This document shows positions 23,231 to 34,432 of a stretch of DNA of 64,000 nucleotides, piece by piece. A program made the position numbers and the translations under genes. This DNA is from Massospora cicadina (lineage: Eukaryota > Entomophthoromycota > Entomophthoromycetes > Entomophthorales > Entomophthoraceae): NCBI GenBank assembly GCA_022478985.1, contig JAKSZP010017380.1:44574-108573 (forward strand), given 5' to 3'. Under the pieces are notes generated by a model, which had not been told where the DNA came from, did no database searches, and saw only the letters and a list, made by a program, of their open reading frames with translations. Within the stretch, counting starts at the first letter, position 1. Each line of letters opens with the position of its first letter.

Positions 23231-24286
23231 TGTCGCAAAATCGACCATGGGCTCCACTAGTATGCCAGGCCAACAAGTATGAATATTGGTTGGCCTTTTG
23301 CCATTTTGCCTTCATTGGTGTACCAACCCCTATAAGTCCGCGTTCAACCAACAACCAACCACCAACAACTTTGCCTTAGCCCCAAGTGCTCTCAGTGTGC
23401 GCTCTGGCGAGTCCTGCCCCCATCCTGGGCGGCTCAGCACTCCCATGCTGCCCCACCCTTGTGACCCTTCACCAACCCATCTGGGCATCCCCCGATGAGT
23501 ACATCCCCTCATCTTGGGTGGCTATGGCACTCCCGCGCTGCACCCCACAAGGTTGGTGGCCAGTCAGCATCTGCCATTGGTGTCCAGATGGCCAGGTTCC
23601 CACCAGGTTCTCATAAGGAGGAGGCATGGGAGCTGGCAGCACTTGCCACTCCAGGCGTGGTCATCCACGCCTCTTGGGGATCTCTAGTCCCATATACTCC
23701 TAATCTAGCTGACAAACTACTATCAAATAAAAGTAAGATGTTGAAGAGAGATGTTTATTTGGAAGGAATGAATGACTATTTATACTTAGGCTACTGTGCC
23801 TCTATAACCCCTTGGCCATCCAAGCCAGAACTCTATCAGATTATCATTTTTTTCATTCATTTATTATAGCGATTCCCTCCTAATCTGCACATCTGATCAC
23901 CAAATATCAAATTAGGTCAATCCATCCTCAGCATGCGTCACCAGTCGATCATATATAAATTCTTATTTAGAATAGAACTTTGAGCATCCTTAGCATGAGT
24001 TGCCAGTGCTCCAAATTAGTTGGCAGAAATATATTCAAATGGATGGTAACAGAATCATTGGCTTTCCACCAGAAACTCCCACAACAATCCTCAATTTGGC
24101 ATTTTGGCAGCGAATGCAGATTCTGACAAACCTAAACACAAATTAATAATATAACATTAAAAGTATCAAACTAATCTAGTAAAAAAAAAGTATCAAACTA
24201 AGCGTTTAGCCAGCAATTACATCCAACTAACTTATACTCTTAGTCCTGATACTATCAGAAGGAATCCATTGGGTAAAATCTTGACA
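23231..24286 (-). repeat. LTR, family A2
   Basis: On the minus strand it starts TGTCAAGATTTTACCC and ends TTTTGCGACA, 1056 bp. It matches the solo LTR at 41069-42739 and the LTR start at 63749. A TATA element (AAGTATAAATAGTCATTC) at 23769-23786 is conserved at 42172-42189. It is unusual in having both a purine tract just upstream and a primer-binding site just downstream. It contains micro-insertion D. Confidence 0.85.
24159..24201 (+). mobile_element. micro-retroposon insertion D with 16-bp target duplication
   Basis: AAAAGTATCAAACTAA occurs at 24159-24174 and 24186-24201. Between them is the 11-bp insert TCTAGTAAAAA. The other A2 LTR copies (near 41155-41175 and 63830-63845) have the empty site. 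The insert matches the 3' end of the core seen at 12408, 29365 and 59271 (TCTAGTACT plus A tail), but on the plus strand, shorter and lacking CT. Confidence 0.65.
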
Positions 24287-24448
24287 TTGCCCTCCCCTTA
24301 ACCAGATGGTATTCCTTTAGCAAAACCCACCCTGATGGTGGGCCAAGACCCTCAGCGCCCCCCCCCAAAGGAGCGCCAGTCTTAACCAGTGGCTTTTGCC
24401 ACTCCGTAACCAGTCCTCCAACTACTCAAGCAGCCCACCAGTGAAGCA
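24287..24448 (-). other. short leader ending in a purine tract
   Basis: About 160 bp between the E primer-binding site and the A2 LTR. On the minus strand it ends TTAAGGGGAGGGCAA directly before the A2 LTR, which is what a polypurine tract before a 3' LTR looks like. No coding sequence. Confidence 0.5.
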
Positions 24449-24465
24449 CCCTGTAGTGAGCACCA
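24449..24465 (-). promoter_or_regulatory. primer-binding site, family E
   Basis: On the minus strand TGGTGCTCACTACAGGG, exactly the window consensus, one base after the LTR end. Confidence 0.75.
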
Positions 24466-24466
24466 C

Positions 24467-25018
24467 TGTTATTATTTTGGCCGGTACCATTGGGATCTTC
24501 CAAAAGGGTCGCACAGGCTGAACCCACTGAGTAATGGACAGACAATATGGGAGTTGTCAGTTCTCCAAATAGACTGAAAATATGAGAAAATAGGAGCAAT
24601 TTCCCCAACAACATTTTTATTTATTTTCTATAACTACAGCAACTCTTCACTGTTCCGCTCTTTCTCTACTACTAACTACTCTCCTCTTTCAATCACCCAT
24701 CTTGCTTATATATCAGCAGCTTCAGGCAATACCATTCTCATAGCTTAGACTGTTCTATTCCGCTGATTCTCATTGGTTTTGGCTGTTACTCTTCAACTCT
24801 CTATTGCCCTAATTCTAGGCAATCTAATTTATTTTATCAAATGTTGACATCGCCTTATCACCTTATTTGAAGGCAATCCAATAACAACCCATTATAACCC
24901 AATATTGCCTCATCTCAAGGCACTCAAATACTCATAAATATTATCCTAGTCAGTGGATCCTCACCATTCCGTCATAACTCTTCAGGGCTTATTGTCCAGT
25001 TATATCATAATCTTGACA
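24467..25018 (-). repeat. 5' LTR, family E
   Basis: 552 bp, minus strand TGTCAAGATTATGATAT...AATAATAACA. It pairs with 17249-17802 and with the solo copy at 41452-42018. Confidence 0.85.
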
Positions 25019-25532
25019 ATCATCATACTGGATCAGCATGTATGTCTTCTGAAGATTTTTGTGAGATAGCAAATAATGGCACATTTATCTTAATTTGGTA
25101 TGGCAAAGCATCTTATCATCACCATCCTTGGGTTCCAATTGGCCTTGATTCAATTAAACTTAGACTTGTGTGATTTGTTCTATCCATGCGATGAGACTAT
25201 TAAACATTACACGTTGGCTACTCAACTTATCCCCCACCTCAATCTAAATTCTGGTAAAACTTGCATTCTTTATGCTTCTCTCAATCACGTTCTCCAATAT
25301 TCTATTATCTTCACTGCGTCTCATACTTTTAAAAATGTGTAAACTTGAAAATTTACGCCATTTTAACCAAAATCGGTCCTCAGATGAACAAAAACCGTTA
25401 ACTTGCTTATTATGAGTTTATAGACTTCAAGCCAAAAAATAAACAAGCTAATAACTTTATACCCACCTAATTACTAAATTTTAATAGTTGATTCCTCTTG
25501 AGTTTTACTATCCACTTCTGACCTGCTGAAGG
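25019..25532. other. unassigned AT-rich flank
   Basis: About 510 bp between the E LTR and the A1 element. An 80-codon plus ORF (25100-25342) is present, but I see no motif, homologue or gene context, and treat it as chance. The last five bases, GAAGG, are the left target duplication of the A1 element. Confidence 0.5.
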
Positions 25533-26267
25533 TGTCAGACAATTACAAGTCTGATATTTCAATAAGAGTGGTTGGGGTTCAATATGGATAAAATCGGCCA
25601 AAAGACCCTGGTCAATTCTTGGTTAAACCTATCTAATAGAGTTCACTTTTTTTAACACTTCTCAGGAAAATGGCATGAGTTTGGGCATTCAGATTGCACT
25701 GACTGTGCGGCAGAATCAGGGTAGCCTTTTGGAGGTCCATACATCCCACATCCAATTTTATTTAAACTCCAACATGGAGACCGCCCCTTTTATAGGCCTG
25801 TAGAGAATCCCACCAAGTTAAAAAATATTTCTCACCCAATGATTGGGTCAAATATATAAAATGTTGCCTCACAGATGTATCCTAACTGCAACTGACTTTC
25901 CATTAGCTGTACAATTTAAGTGATGCAAGTATTGAGAGCTTCAATAGGCCAAAACTTAATATTCCTTAATTTGGCTATTCCTAGTCTAATATGAAATTTT
26001 CATTTATTACCCTTTGAACCTCAATATAGTTTAAATACTATGTGGTAAGATATAAGGAGGGTTCACTTTTGATCCCCCTTTCTGCATCTGATAAAAATAA
26101 ATAAAAATTCAACTTTTTGGTTTATTAGTGCCTTTTTTTAATATAAGTGGTCAGTAAAATCCCCTGAATCAATTTTTCCAGTAGTAGAAATTACTACTCC
26201 TGTGGTAATATTGCTGGAGTTTTGGTGAAAACGCACCAGTGAGCACAATAAAATTTAAAATCCAACT
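25533..26267 (+). repeat. 5' LTR, A1 copy 2
   Basis: It starts TGTCAGACAATTACAAG and ends AAAATCCAACT (expected ...CAACA). It pairs with 31323-32065. The two LTRs differ by many substitutions and short indels, so the insertion is old. Confidence 0.88.
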
Positions 26268-26269
26268 TG

Positions 26270-26286
26270 TGGTGCTCATTACTGAG
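26270..26286 (+). promoter_or_regulatory. primer-binding site, A1 copy 2
   Basis: TGGTGCTCATTACTGAG, two bases after the LTR, a variant of the site shared across the window. Confidence 0.7.
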
Positions 26287-26549
26287 GTTCCTGTAAATTA
26301 AAAAAACGCTTACTGAAAAGGAGGTTGGTGGGGAAATTAACCCTCACAACCTCTTCGCTGAAATTGACCCTAGGCTAGCAATTATGGAACAACAGCTAGC
26401 CAGTGCTTTGTCTCGCTTTAAAAGGCTCGAGCATCACTTATCTCAACACTCTTATAGGGCATGCCCTATTATAAAAAACCCCTCTTAGATATAAGTTCAC
26501 CCCAGGCGAGGGCAGTATTGCCTCCTTCTTCTTCGTTTATGAATCAGTT

Positions 26550-27560
26550 ATGGAAGGGGCAACTGACCAGCAAAGAATTCAATGTATCCTTCCCTTCTTA
26601 AGACGTGTGGCGCAGGAGATAATGGTTCCACAAGTGGTCACCCTCAGCAACCGTGCAGAGGTGAAGAAAGCCCTTGTCAAAGATTCTGGGTCCATGCAGA
26701 GTCTAAAAAGTAAAAACAGGCCTTTATGTGCCTTAGCCTACAAAAGGGAGACTCACTTGCTACTTTTTGTTGATTGGTTCTATAATGAAGCCCAACACGT
26801 ACTGCTTGCAAAAATGCTCCTGCTTGATGATGTTATTGTGCTGTTTTGTCTGGATTGGCGCCTCATCCCTCTTTGGCAATGCATATATCTTTCATCAAGT
26901 ATTTTTTCAAAAAAGTACGGGATATCAAGGAGGCTCTACTAGCAGTGGTTGACTTCTATGGACATGATAAAATGCAAGGAGCTCTAACACAAGAATCTCC
27001 TATAACCCCTCCAGCCTCTTATATGACTGTTTCCCCTCTAAAATCTGCTCTCAAGAAGCTGCCACCACGAGGTGCTCCTCCCCATGTGAGGATATGCAGA
27101 GGATACTAGCAGTGAAAGGGCAGCGCTTCCCTTCATCTTCCGCTTCCAAAGCTCAGCTGGTGAAGTTAGCTATAAATTTGCCTTTCTCCCCTCCTTTTTC
27201 AGAGCAGTCTTTCAAAGTTTCTGAAGTGTTGCATCCCGCTAAGGTGCTACCTCTATCCCCATCAGCATCTCCTCCAGTGGTACCTCTCCCAAAACCTATG
27301 GCCACGAGGCAACCCAAACCTGTCCCTTCCAAGGCCCAAGTTAAAGCCATAAAAATTTCAACACCTCCCCCAAAAGTTAATACAGTGGAGGAGCAAACCC
27401 AGGACCTATATTGCCTTAAGGGAAGCCCTGAATCTACCTCACACCCTATGGAGTCCTTGGCATGCATCAATAATTCCTCTGATGAAAAATCTGAAGGGAA
27501 TTATTAAGATGTGGGTCATTATGTTTTAGGAGCCTCAGGTGATGTGGAGGTACCTGACAG
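26550..27560 (+). pseudogene. gypsy gag, A1 copy 2
   Basis: Two open stretches (26550-26942 and 27094-27507) with a frameshift between. The second is Pro, Ser and Lys rich (AKVLPLSPSASPP, KPMATRQPKPVPSKAQVK) and ends DEKSEGNY before a stop, matching the gag end of A1 copy 1. No zinc knuckle is seen. Confidence 0.65.
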
Positions 27561-27698
27561 GTTGAACCTTGAAAGAGTGGATATGGTTAGGATACCCCAC
27601 CAAACTTATCTTTATCAAGTGCTGAGGGGTCTGGAGGTATTGACACTGCTAGTGACGCTGACCAGTCCATCGCCTCACTAATCCAATCCACCCAGAGT

Positions 27699-28427
27699 GT
27701 GCACACCCTGCAGTCTATCCAGAAGAAATACCCTGAGACTGCCAAAAGACTATCTTCCATTCTCCGGCTAAAAGAGGTCCTAGCTCTTACCCCCAACTTG
27801 GGTGGAACCTTAACAAAAGTGGAGATTATCATTAATGGAGTACAGGTCATGGCTATCCTTGACACTGGATCACCTGTGAATTTTATGTCATCCAAACTTA
27901 TCAAAAAGATTAAGCTGGCCCCTGACCTCGACTATACTCAAGAGTTAGGTACTGCTGGTCCCTCCAACACATGCTCTATTGGGGCATACTCCTCTTTGCC
28001 CATCAAATTGGAAATCTCTTCTTGTCAGCCCCTGAAGTGGCCTTGGCTAACAACACCTATTGATCTACTCATTGGTACCCAGTTTATGCTTGAGTGTGAA
28101 TGGGCCATTAACTTGAAGCATGGCTATCTCTACCTGCTTAACTATGAGGTTACTCTGATTCAAACCAATGATGAGCTTAGCAAAAAAGAATACGCCTGCA
28201 CAGTGGAGTACCCCTCCTCAGCCTTATCCCTGCACTACACCACGGCAGGACAAAATACAAAAATGTTGCCTCCATCAGTGGATGCTCTAAAGGGTGTCCC
28301 GTTATATGCTTCTGAGGAGGTAGTCATCAAAGCTGGTGAACAAAGGGTAGTTGACATGAAGATTACCCTACAAATCCCCCGCAACTGTCTATTGCATCAA
28401 ACCAGCGTTGAGGGGTTAGTCCCTTAG
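27699..28427 (+). pseudogene. gypsy aspartic protease, A1 copy 2
   Basis: The longest open plus-strand pol stretch, 242 codons. The retropepsin site MAILDTGSPVNFMSSKLI is at about residues 50-67, the conserved GAYSSLPIKLEI at about 105, and the DLLIGTQFML block at about 123-132. The DTG triad is intact. The rest is the linker seen also at 77-424 in A1 copy 1. It would have been translated as part of Gag-Pol; the stop at 28425 breaks it. Confidence 0.85.
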
Positions 28428-28599
28428 AGCCCAGAGTATTTCCAGGCGTATAGGACCAAGCCTATCAGCGACCCATCACTCTTTTCTGGGGAAACTCACT
28501 CCAAAGGATCTTGTCATAATAAAGTATCAGGAGATAGGAAGTGGCCTGCTAATACCCATTGAGGACATACAGCAGGTTCATTGTATTGGGTCCATGGCA

Positions 28600-29470
28600 G
28601 ATATGGCTTACCCGCCGACCAATCCTTATGTATCTTGGCTACCATTCATATCTCTGAGGAACTAACCCCAATGGAGCTCGACAAGGTCCACTCCATACTT
28701 GAGACCTATAGCGTCATCTTCTTAACCTCTGAAACTGACTATGGGCACATAAAGGGTTGGACTTACAATACTGACGTTGGGGATGCTTGACCCATCTGCT
28801 CCAAACCTTACCGCAATTCTAAAGTTGAGGAGCTAAAGATGAAGACGGAGCTCAAACAGTTTCTGGACGCTGGGTTGCTGGTTCTGTCACAAAGCCCTTT
28901 GTCGTCCCCTCTTTTAATTATAAAGAAAAAAATGGAGGTCATCTGGTTGTTATGGACTACTGTAAACTGAATAACCTCACCAAGAAGGACACCTACCCAA
29001 GCCCCCATATTGATGACACTCTGGCCCAACTCTTTGGGTCCAATTTCTTTTCTGCCATGCACTTGGCTAGTGAGTACTGGCAGATGGGCCTTTCTCCCTA
29101 GAATCAGGAGAAGTGCGCCCTTATCTGTAGCGAGGGCCTATTTCAAAACACTTGGTTACCCCAGGGGTTATGCCATGCGCCTGCCACTTTTCAGCGAGCT
29201 TTGGATCATATTCTCCAGGATCTCAACCTGAACTGTGTGATTGTCTATTTCGATGACATCACAGTACACTCCATTACTTTCAATGAGCACCTCATGCACC
29301 TAAAAGACGTGTTCCAACGCCTGCAGGCTTCTAACATTAAGTTGAAGCCATTAAAATGTACTTTTTTTAGTACTAGATGGTCCCATTAAAATGTACTTTC
29401 TTCCAGAAAAAACTGGATTTCCTTGGGCACGCCATTTCACAAGATGGAATCCACCACTATAAGATAAGGT
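28600..29470 (+). pseudogene. gypsy reverse transcriptase, A1 copy 2
   Basis: Blocks in order: DYCKLNNLTKKDTYPSPHID (about 28955-29010), FFSAMHLASEYWQMGLSP, GLCHAPATFQRALDHILQDL, and the active site VIVYFDDITVHS (about 29240-29275) with both aspartates intact. After KLKPLKCTFF the frame is destroyed by micro-insertion B, which adds 35 bp. The thumb continues as LDFLGHAISQDGI. Several stops are also present. Confidence 0.88.
29348..29399 (-). mobile_element. micro-retroposon insertion B with 17-bp target duplication
   Basis: CCATTAAAATGTACTTT occurs at 29348-29364 and 29383-29399. The 18-bp insert between them is TTTTAGTACTAGATGGTC. On the minus strand this is GACCATCTAGTACT plus an A tail. 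The duplicated stretch is RT coding sequence (PLKCTFF), and removing the insert with one repeat restores the RT frame, so the event is certain even though its source is not. Confidence 0.88.
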
Positions 29471-29559
29471 TGAGGCTTTATCCAAGATGCCGGCGCCTAA
29501 AACCCTTAGTGACATTCAGGTATCTTTGGGCATGATGAGGTATTACCATAAAGCCATCC

Positions 29560-30270
29560 CCAAGTTTTCCAAGCTTAGTGAGCCTCTCGTATGTCTCTTG
29601 GCTAAAAACACTCCATTTTATTGGGGTGCTGAACAAAAAGCCGCTTTTGAGACCTTGAAGAAGTTGCTGCAACAAAGGCCCATTCTCTGCCACCCTGACT
29701 ATGGCAAGCCCTTTATGTTGTTCATGGATGACTCTGATACGCCTGTTGGAGCCACCTTGGCTCAATTGGATAGCTTGGGGTCGATTATCCTGTGTCCTAC
29801 TTCAGCAAGATGCTTTCCAAAGCAGAACATAATTAAAGCATCACTGAAAAGGAGTGCCAGGCTGTCTTGCTTGACATAAAGTAATATCGCCCTTTCCTTT
29901 ATGGTACTTCTTTTAAAGTAGTTTCTTAACACGCCTCCCTTGAAGTGGTTGCAAAATATGAAAGATCCCACCGGACAGTTGGCACACTGGACTTTAAAGG
30001 TCCAGCACTACAGCATGAGCCATTGAGCACTGGGCGGGAACTCACCATATTAATGTTGATGGGTTAATGCGGCTTCCTATCCTTCACCTGGATAATAGTG
30101 AAGCTGAGAGGCTGCAAGACCTCCTTATGACCCATGACGCCTGGGAGGACAGATTTGAAACCGTCAGGAAAATTTTAGCCCAACAATCCTGCAACATCAA
30201 GGTGGAAAGCAGAAATTTTTATAAGAAAGTAGGGGTAAATTGTTTTTACTATCTTCACCCTTCTGAGTGA
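29560..30270 (+). pseudogene. gypsy RNase H and tether, A1 copy 2
   Basis: KAAFETLKKLLQQRPIL and MLFMDDSDTPVGATLAQLD (first catalytic Asp region) are in the open stretch 29487-29879. YFSKMLS-type and KEYQAV-type blocks follow in other frames. After 29880 the domain is broken. It leads into the integrase at about 30270. Confidence 0.75.
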
Positions 30271-31305
30271 GTCCCCATGATCATTGAGGTCCAATCTATT
30301 CTGGGGCACAGTGGCGTGCGCAAAACTTATGAATAGGTGAAGGATAGGTATTACTGGTAGAGAATCATGGAGTCTATCATAGAAGTTCTGGACTCCTGCC
30401 TTATCTGTAAGAAACAATCCAGCTACAAACCCAAGTATCAATACCAACCTAATACACCGCAACAACAGTTTCATAAAAAAGTTTAGACGTGGTGGGTCCG
30501 CTACCTCAGACTACCAGTGGAAATTTCTATATCCCAGTAGGTATTGATCACTTTATCAAATGGGTTGAAGCGGTTACTCTTCCTGCCTAGACCGCCAAGG
30601 CCACTGCCACCTTCCTTCCTAAAATATTTTAACCCGGCATAACTGTCCCTCAGGTCCTCCTTTGTATTAGTGGAAAAATTTCACCCCTAGAGTATAAAAG
30701 CTTCTAGCTACTTTATGTGGACGCAGCAAATCTTCTTGGCCCCCTACTACCCATCCACAAATGATACTGTGGAAAGAGCAAATGAAACCCTGGTTTCCAT
30801 ATTACAAAAGACGGCCAGCATAGATCCACTACATTGGGATCATCTCTTCCCAAGTGCTCTCATGGCCTACCAGATCAGCTGTCACCAGATCCTCAAAATG
30901 TCACCTTTTTGCGTGTTGTATGGTCGAGAACCTGGGGTGCCTGCATTATTAGCCAAAAATATTTCCTCTAATTGAACTGATCCTGAACAAGCCATGAAGA
31001 AGTTGGCTCAGCACATTATCCAGTTACAATCAGAGGCAATGACTAACTTGACAAAGACTGTCACAAAAAAGGACCAAGCAGCTAATGAGGTCCAGTTCCC
31101 TCTTCCTACCTTCCAAGTATCCAACTTGGTGTTATAATATCACAATTGTGTCACTCCTAGAAGTGAAAAGCTCAGGTCTATCTGAAAAGGCCTTTTTGTC
31201 ATCACTTATAAGTGAGGGGATGAGTATTCCATCAAATCCCTTGCTACCAAAGTTACTGTCAACCAAGTTCATGGCCAGCTCTTGCAGCCTTATTCTCCCC
31301 TTTAC
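30270..31305 (+). pseudogene. gypsy integrase, A1 copy 2
   Basis: The zinc-binding N-terminus is readable (ILGHSGVRKTYE, DRYYW, CLICKKQ). The core is degraded around the second Asp. An open stretch (30715-30975) holds PYYPSTNDTVERANETLV, with the catalytic Glu, and SPFCVLYGREP, the standard block after it. The C-terminal domain runs to the purine tract, with NCVTPRSEKLRSI readable. Confidence 0.82.
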
Positions 31306-31322
31306 ACCCTTGAAGGGGGTGA
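31306..31322 (+). promoter_or_regulatory. polypurine tract, A1 copy 2
   Basis: TTGAAGGGGGTGA directly precedes the 3' LTR, where plus-strand cDNA synthesis is primed. Confidence 0.6.
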
Positions 31323-32065
31323 TGTCAGATAATTACAAGTCTGATATTGAAATAAGAGCAATTTGGGGTTTGATATGGATAAATCGGCTAAAAGACTCTG
31401 GTCAATTCTCAGTGGATTCCCTATATTGGGGCAACATTTTTGTTTACATTTCTTGGGCATATAGCATGAGTTTGATTAGTTATATTGCATCAACCATGTG
31501 GTAGAATCAAGTGAGCCATTCAGAAGTTCCCCACTTTCTACATCCAATTTTGTTTAAACTCCAATGTGAAGACCGCCCCTTTTATAGGCCTGGAGGGGTC
31601 CCACCAAGTGAAAATATTTTCTTGCCCAATGATTGGGTCAAATATACAAAATTGTTGCTTACAGATATATCCTACCTGCAACCTACTTTCCATTGGCCAT
31701 TCCATTTAAGAGATGTGAGTCTCAAGAGCTTTGATAGGCTATGACTTAATATTACCTAATTTGGCTAATCATAGCCTAATACAAACTTTGCATTGATTTT
31801 CTCTTAAAACCTTATTATAGTCTAAATACTATGTGGCAAGATATTGAGAGGGTTTGCTTTTAACCCCCCTCGCTGCATCTAATAAAAATACATAAAAATA
31901 CAAGTTTTTAGTTCATTAGTGCCTTATTTTTATTATATAAGTGGTCAGTAAGATCGCTTAAATAAATTATTCTGGCAGTAGAGAGTACTACTTCTCCTGC
32001 AGTTTTGTTGTTAAAATTTAGGTGCCAAAAACATTATTGAGCACAATAAAAACTAAAATCTAACA
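31323..32065 (+). repeat. 3' LTR, A1 copy 2
   Basis: It starts TGTCAGATAATTACAAG and ends AAAATCTAACA, 743 bp. It pairs with 25533-26267 and is followed by the right target duplication GAAGG. Confidence 0.9.
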
Positions 32066-32070
32066 GAAGG

Positions 32071-32476
32071 TATCAAATTTAACCTTATACTTGATTATAT
32101 GATAACCTTTATCTGCCATAGATTTATATTATATCTTAAAATATTGTGTTCAAGGTCAATTTTTATACCCAAACTACAAACATATTGATACTAATAATCT
32201 AGTACCACTTGTTACAAGAATTTAAGTTTTTTTTATATAATATTGTATGCTAAACTTGAGCACCTAGTTTAAGACATGGGTATAAGTAAACATCTAAACA
32301 TGTAATCTTCTTTTTAAAACATAAAGCTAAGTATATGCTTTTAGCTATTTCCAGTCTGACACCTCAGCTCCAAAATTTTGATATCCTTGGCCTATTTTAT
32401 ATATAGTTGATCATTTTGGCAGTGTTAGGAAAATAGTTCACTAATTTTAAATCTTCACATACCATTTATATATATT
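32071..32476. other. AT-rich spacer, nothing recognised
   Basis: About 400 bp of AT-rich sequence with no ORF of note; the left end of the ORF1-only element follows. Confidence 0.6.
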
Positions 32477-32492
32477 AATTAATTATGTTAGA

Positions 32493-34416
32493 ACTATCTC
32501 TCTCTGCTCAGCATAACTTTCTGAGCAAATTAATTTCATTAAATTAAAATCAAACACTTAATCACACACTGAAGTCTTGCTCTAATGTTTTCAGATCCCC
32601 TGCCAACTATCCCAGCATGGGGCAATGGCAAAACTCCCCCCTCCATTTTCTGTCTGACAGGAAAACGTGCTCAGATTGGCTCGCCCAGTCAATCCAAACC
32701 CTTGGGATGATTTGTTCCTCCCAAGGATCTCAATGCCATCTCACCCAAACCCAAGCGGTGCCCCGCTGCCCCCTGGTGCTCCCCTGGAGCAACATGCATT
32801 TTGGCCTTAGGGTCAAATATGAGAAATTCTTCCCCTACAATGACCAAGCCATTATAAAAATGGCTCAGGCAGTGATGACACCAGCCTGTTTTATTGACTT
32901 CCGCCCCTATAAGGGGTACTTTAATTTGGATTCCACTGTGAAGCCAATGCAGCAACTGCAGCAACAGCGCTATTGATTTCAACAATATTCCTCTCCCAAA
33001 AACTTGGACCTATCTCCCAACGGACACCACCTTGGTGGTCCAGTTTATGGGTTTGCCCACCCACCTCCCCCTCCCCAAAGTGCTCCGCCAGGAGCTGATG
33101 AAAGGTTTGGCAGCCTATGGCTCCAACCCCATCTTACAATTTGTGGTCTCAAATGGGGCCACACGCCTTGCTGGGCCTCAGGCATATGCCACAATCAGCC
33201 CTGAATTTATGAAAATTTTTTTGGCAATTCCCCCTCATGCCACCATCCCATCTGCTCCCAACCATCCATTCTGAGCCCGCGTTGAGGGCGGATGGACAAT
33301 TTGTCCATCCTGTTTTGAGTTATACCACTCAAAACATAAATGCCCATACTCAGAAATTTCCACTGATGCCAAAAGTTTGCCCGATGCCCACCAATCCACT
33401 GCCCACCCCGCGCCAACTCTGAAATGGGGTACAATCCTACCTTCCCCTCCTCCAATGCCTGATGCTGCAGCTGCACCTACAGCCACCAATCAGAACCCAC
33501 CCTGCCTCAATGCCACAAAGAAATCCAACCAAACATTTAATTGGATCCCAGTTTGATCCCATACATCCGCAAATGAATCAAACAAACCTCAACCATACGC
33601 TGATTCCCCAATTCAATTCAACTAAAATCCATGAGAATGATTGGATGAAATCAACAAATCAGGTAATGTCATTGAAGAACCAATGCTGCAACTTGAGCGG
33701 CTCTGTAATGCATAATGGGATGCAAAATTCCCACCTCAAAAATATGTCCCACAACCTAATGCCAAACCATTCTACAGCGACCACCAGCTTGCAGTAGAAG
33801 CAGCTGCCACACCAGATTGCTGTCCGCTTTGCAAAGCTGCCACCAAATCTGTGGCTGCGCTCACAGGAGGAATTCCACCTCCCGTCATCCCCATAAATCT
33901 TACTGCACAAAGTAAGATCAACATGAAAACTTTACAAAAAAATGTAACTGAAGTCATCCAGAATGTGGTGACAGTAGCATGGAATCTGAAAGCAAAAATA
34001 ACCCAAACCATCATTTCCACATTCATTAAATTCCCAGATGCTCACCTCAAATCTGAAGATGCTTTAGGCAAATACATCGTTGGTATAATGATGGCTGGCA
34101 ACTATTTGGAAGTTCCAGTCATCAAGGATATCAACCCCATGCCGCCGATGCCCCCACACCCTTACTATCTGCCTTAACACGCACCCTACTCTGGAATGAG
34201 ATGGATGAGGCTGAAGATGAGCCCCCCAATCCTCCCTCCCCATCCACCATGAAGGGATAGCAGTATTCACTACCCACCTGGTTGGATATTTTGTTAGGTA
34301 CAATTAAATCAATCCATCCATTTTGGGCGTTTCATTTAAATTTTATTTTTTTTATTATGATTTTAGTTTTAGTTTGGTAATGTTTGTCCCCTGGTTGGCT
34401 TACCTCAGTTAAATTA
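32493..34416 (+). mobile_element. non-autonomous ORF1-only LINE derivative, copy 1
   Basis: A 1.9-kb unit with an ORF1-like gene and no endonuclease or RT, ending CCCCTGGTTGGCTTACCTCAG then TTAAATTA. That is the same 3' end as the full LINE at 57084. It is flanked by AATTAATTATGTTAGA at 32477-32492 and 34417-34432, a 16-bp target duplication, so both ends are known. It looks like an internally deleted LINE that kept ORF1 and the 3' tail. A second copy of its ORF1 lies at 53556-54560 plus 63395-63748. Confidence 0.85.
32600..34180 (+). pseudogene. LINE ORF1-like RNA-binding protein, copy 1
   Basis: Broken plus frames show in order: a conserved start region (WGNGKTPPSIFCLTGK), a region with FIDFRPYKGYF, a well-conserved block (LVVQFMGLPTHLPLPKVLRQ with LMKGLAAYGSN, about 33029-33120), a Cys-X2-Cys-X4-His-X4-Cys knuckle (33302-33343), and an Ala-rich C-terminal part (33851-34177) with a helical look. 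The middle block and knuckle match ORF1 of the LINE at 61479-61811. It probably coated the element RNA. About five frame breaks. Confidence 0.78.
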
Positions 34417-34432
34417 AATTAATTATGTTAGA

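Larger units (their letters stand above)
17249..25018 (-). mobile_element. Ty3/gypsy gag-pol with family E end LTRs and an internal A2 LTR
   Basis: Minus-strand order is: E LTR (24467-25018), primer-binding site, a 162-bp leader ending in a purine tract, A2 LTR (23231-24286), a second primer-binding site, gag, zinc knuckle, protease, RT, RNase H, integrase, purine tract, E LTR (17249-17802). The flanking 5-bp strings (AGCAC left, ATCAT right) differ, so this is not one clean insertion. Every gene is broken. Confidence 0.75.
25533..32065 (+). mobile_element. complete Ty3/gypsy element, family A1 copy 2
   Basis: A full-length plus-strand LTR retrotransposon: LTR 25533-26267, primer-binding site, gag, protease, RT, RNase H, integrase, purine tract, LTR 31323-32065. 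The target duplication GAAGG lies at 25528-25532 and 32066-32070. The protease DTG and RT YFDDI sites are intact, but frames are broken in every gene, including by micro-insertion B in the RT, so it cannot move by itself. Confidence 0.93.

Noticed and set aside
22875..23354. N-terminal extension of gag through the A2 LTR (start at 23354)
   Set aside because: The primer-binding site lies at 23212-23229, so the true gag start must be downstream of it.
25100..25342. 80-codon ORF between two elements
   Set aside because: No motif, no homologue in the window, and the length is common by chance here.
33004..33489. Overlapping ORFs on both strands rich in Pro and Gly
   Set aside because: Only the frame with the conserved ORF1 block and the CCHC knuckle matches the other copies; the rest are shadows.
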